A stretch of 32,004 nucleotides of DNA from Nitrososphaerales archaeon (GTDB lineage: Archaea > Thermoproteota > Nitrososphaeria > Nitrososphaerales > Gagatemarchaeaceae), in NCBI GenBank assembly GCA_014874415.1, contig JACWAI010000037.1, positions 1 through 32,004 on the forward strand. Reading direction: 5' to 3'. The notes beneath the pieces were generated by a model. That model saw nothing but the letters and a program-made list of their open reading frames with translations, had not been told where the DNA came from and ran no database searches. Shown here one piece after another: positions 31,186-32,004 of this stretch (position 1 is the first letter of the stretch; each line of letters opens with the position of its first letter). The position numbers and the translations under genes were made by a program.

Positions 31186-31278
31186 CCTGTTTTGGCTCGA
31201 AGGCTAAGGAGACCTTGTAGGCTCATAAGCACTCGGCTGAAGACCGAGGTGTCGTCGGCTCAAATCCGACCCGCGGCA
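31171..31278 (+). tRNA. tRNA-Phe (GAA) with two short insertions in the D-arm
   Basis: Acceptor stem GCCGCGG/CCGCGGC with discriminator A (31278); TA; D-stem start GCTC; anticodon arm CTCGG-CTGAAGA-CCGAG (31232-31248) with anticodon GAA; variable GTGTC; T-arm GTCGG-CTCAAAT-CCGAC. The D-arm is 34 nt too long. Deleting 31190-31207 and 31213-31228 yields GCTCAGCCTGGGAGAGC, a canonical archaeal tRNA-Phe D-arm, and a 74 nt tRNA. No CCA is encoded. Box A TTAAG lies 32 bp upstream. Identity is certain from the anticodon arm and T-arm. Splicing of the D-arm is inferred. Confidence 0.88.
31190..31228 (+). other. Two putative 18-nt and 16-nt D-loop introns separated by a 5-nt exon
   Basis: Insert 1 (31190-31207) contains TTGGC-TCGAAG-GCTAA, a 5 bp stem with 6-nt loop. 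Insert 2 (31213-31228) contains CTTGT-AGGCTC-ATAAG (the last G exonic), again a 5 bp stem with a 6-nt loop. The exonic GGAGA (31208-31212) between them completes the D-arm. No contiguous single deletion leaves the GAGC strand of the D-stem. A strict bulge-helix-bulge is not obvious, so relaxed splicing motifs would be needed. Confidence 0.55.
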
Positions 31279-31283
31279 CTTTC

Positions 31284-31314
31284 TTTAAATAGGTTTACCG
31301 GTAACCTATATATA
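31284..31314 (+). promoter_or_regulatory. Promoter and candidate operator of the integrative element
   Basis: TTTAAATA (31284-31291) and TATATATA (31307-31314) flank the inverted repeat GGTTTACCGGTAACC (31292-31306). The second box is ~27 bp before the TTG at 31340. The dyad between the boxes is well placed for autorepression by the ribbon-helix-helix protein downstream. Confidence 0.55.
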
Positions 31315-31339
31315 CTCGGCCTCCCTCGGGAAAAGAGCC

Positions 31340-31891
31340 TTGTCAAAGCCACCTCGCGGGAAGACGGAGACAATCAAGCAGCGGGCGCTCTACGTCTACC
31401 TCCCCACGCTGGAGATGGCGGAGGACTGGAAGAGGAGGGCTGAGAAGGAAAGGAAGTCCCTCTCGAACTGGATCATGCTGAGGGTCCTGGACTCCGTCGG
31501 CTTCGAGGAGGGCTCGGCCCAGAGGGAGCAGATGGAGAGGGAGCTGGAGGAGACGAGGAAGCAGAAGGCGGACGCCCTTGAGGAGAACGAGAAGCTCAGG
31601 CAGGAGAACAGGATGCTGAGGATGCTGGGCGACAACCTCGACAAGGAGCTCAAGAGGCTCAGGACGCAGCCGTTCTTGGAGGCCGGGTTCGTCGGTAGGA
31701 GGACGTTCGACAAGGACCTGCTCGCCCTGCTGCGGAAGGGGCATGGGGTGGACAAGGAGATGATTATGCGCAGGCTGCGCATCGAACCCTCGGACGTCGA
31801 GGCGATTGACGGGGTCAGGAAGCAGCTGGAGGCGCTCCAGGCCTACGACCTGGTGGAGTACGACGGGAGGTGGTGGAGATGGAAAGCGTAG
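31340..31891 (+). CDS. Ribbon-helix-helix/coiled-coil/winged-helix protein of an integrative element
   Basis: A 183 aa protein from TTG 31340. Residues ~14-52 form an RHH DNA-binding unit (RALYVYLPTLEMAEDWKRRA, then KSLSNWIMLRVLDSVG). Residues ~58-112 are a long coiled coil (REQMERELEETRKQKADALE, ENEKLRQENRMLRMLGDNLD). Residues ~122-183 look like a winged helix (DKDLLALLRKGHGVDKEMIM, LRIEPSDVEAIDG, LVEYDGRWWRWK). Such multi-DNA-binding proteins occur beside integrases of archaeal integrative elements, where they may act as accessory or partition factors. The next gene starts 13 nt before its stop, so translation is coupled to the integrase. Confidence 0.7.
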   Translation: MSKPPRGKTETIKQRALYVYLPTLEMAEDWKRRAEKERKSLSNWIMLRVLDSVGFEEGSAQREQMERELEETRKQKADALEENEKLRQENRMLRMLGDNLDKELKRLRTQPFLEAGFVGRRTFDKDLLALLRKGHGVDKEMIMRRLRIEPSDVEAIDGVRKQLEALQAYDLVEYDGRWWRWKA

Positions 31892-32004
31892 AGACGATTA
31901 AGAGCGTCCCGTCAGGCATGCTGGAAGGGTTCAGGCACGACTGCGAGCTCAGGGGCCGGAGCCGGGAGACGGTCAACCATTACGTATGGTGCATGGGCCA
32001 TTTC
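31879..32004 (+). CDS. Tyrosine recombinase/integrase, N-terminal part (runs off window)
   Basis: Starts ATG 31879, overlapping the preceding gene by 13 nt. The 42 visible residues contain MLEGFRHDCELRGRSRETV followed by NHYVWCMGHF, matching the first helices of the SAM-like core-binding domain of archaeal tyrosine integrases. The catalytic domain lies beyond 32004. Together with the adjacent tRNA-Phe 3' end, ~600 bp upstream, it suggests an integrative element inserted at that tRNA. Confidence 0.7.
   Translation, partial: MESVETIKSVPSGMLEGFRHDCELRGRSRETVNHYVWCMGHF

Overview
This window reads as chromosomal DNA of a GC-rich archaeon. TATA/box A-like elements lie 22-30 bp in front of many start codons, leaving little or no 5' leader, and TTG and GTG starts are common. 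The family content is also archaeal in style: HflX and CysRS variants, DUF47/PiT, SemiSWEET, DUF1059, GH15 and an archaeal-type tRNA-Phe. The class is not certain. A non-ammonia-oxidising Nitrososphaeria-like lineage or a Thermoplasmatota lineage would both fit, and I cannot decide from sequence alone.

Left end (1-2760), a decayed accessory island with visibly lower GC in the middle. It holds the body of a cas1 gene that has lost its N-terminal part and runs off the window, a stretch with two palindromic 22-23 bp repeats, an AbiEi/AbiEii-like (type IV) toxin-antitoxin pair with palindromes around its promoter, and an N-terminal stump of an archaeal tyrosine integrase.

Centre (3053-30306), mostly ordinary metabolic and membrane genes. 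They include a GH15 glucoamylase/trehalase, an M29-like aminopeptidase, a thioredoxin-like protein, cysteinyl-tRNA synthetase followed by a GNAT acetyltransferase and a zincin, a VOC protein and a squalene-cyclase-like protein. A secreted protein gene is bracketed by two ~50 bp direct repeats. Then come a tandem AbrB-like protein, a group of small membrane proteins (two are paralogues sharing an upstream DNA motif), DUF4386, cupin, flavodoxin, a serine beta-lactamase-like hydrolase, NfeD-like, a frameshifted M19 dipeptidase, SemiSWEET, HflX, RDD, the PiT phosphate transporter with its DUF47 partner, DUF1059 and FUSC. A three-gene operon encodes a membrane protein, a small unknown protein and a Cys4-containing PD-(D/E)XK nuclease. 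A nitrilase-family hydrolase and CoaBC follow.

Right end (30295-32004), the most unusual part. A tRNA-Phe(GAA) gene carries two short hairpin insertions in its D-arm; removing both gives a textbook D-arm. Directly upstream is an ~836 bp unit bounded by a 17 bp direct repeat of the tRNA 5' end. The unit encodes a tandem LAGLIDADG-like protein whose stop codon lies inside the tRNA gene, and whose coding 3' end supplies a TTAAG box at exactly the spacing found in front of the displaced upstream copy. Downstream of the tRNA begin a ribbon-helix-helix/coiled-coil/winged-helix protein and a tyrosine integrase, as in an integrative element sitting at the tRNA 3' end. This tRNA-Phe locus therefore appears to have been invaded from both sides.
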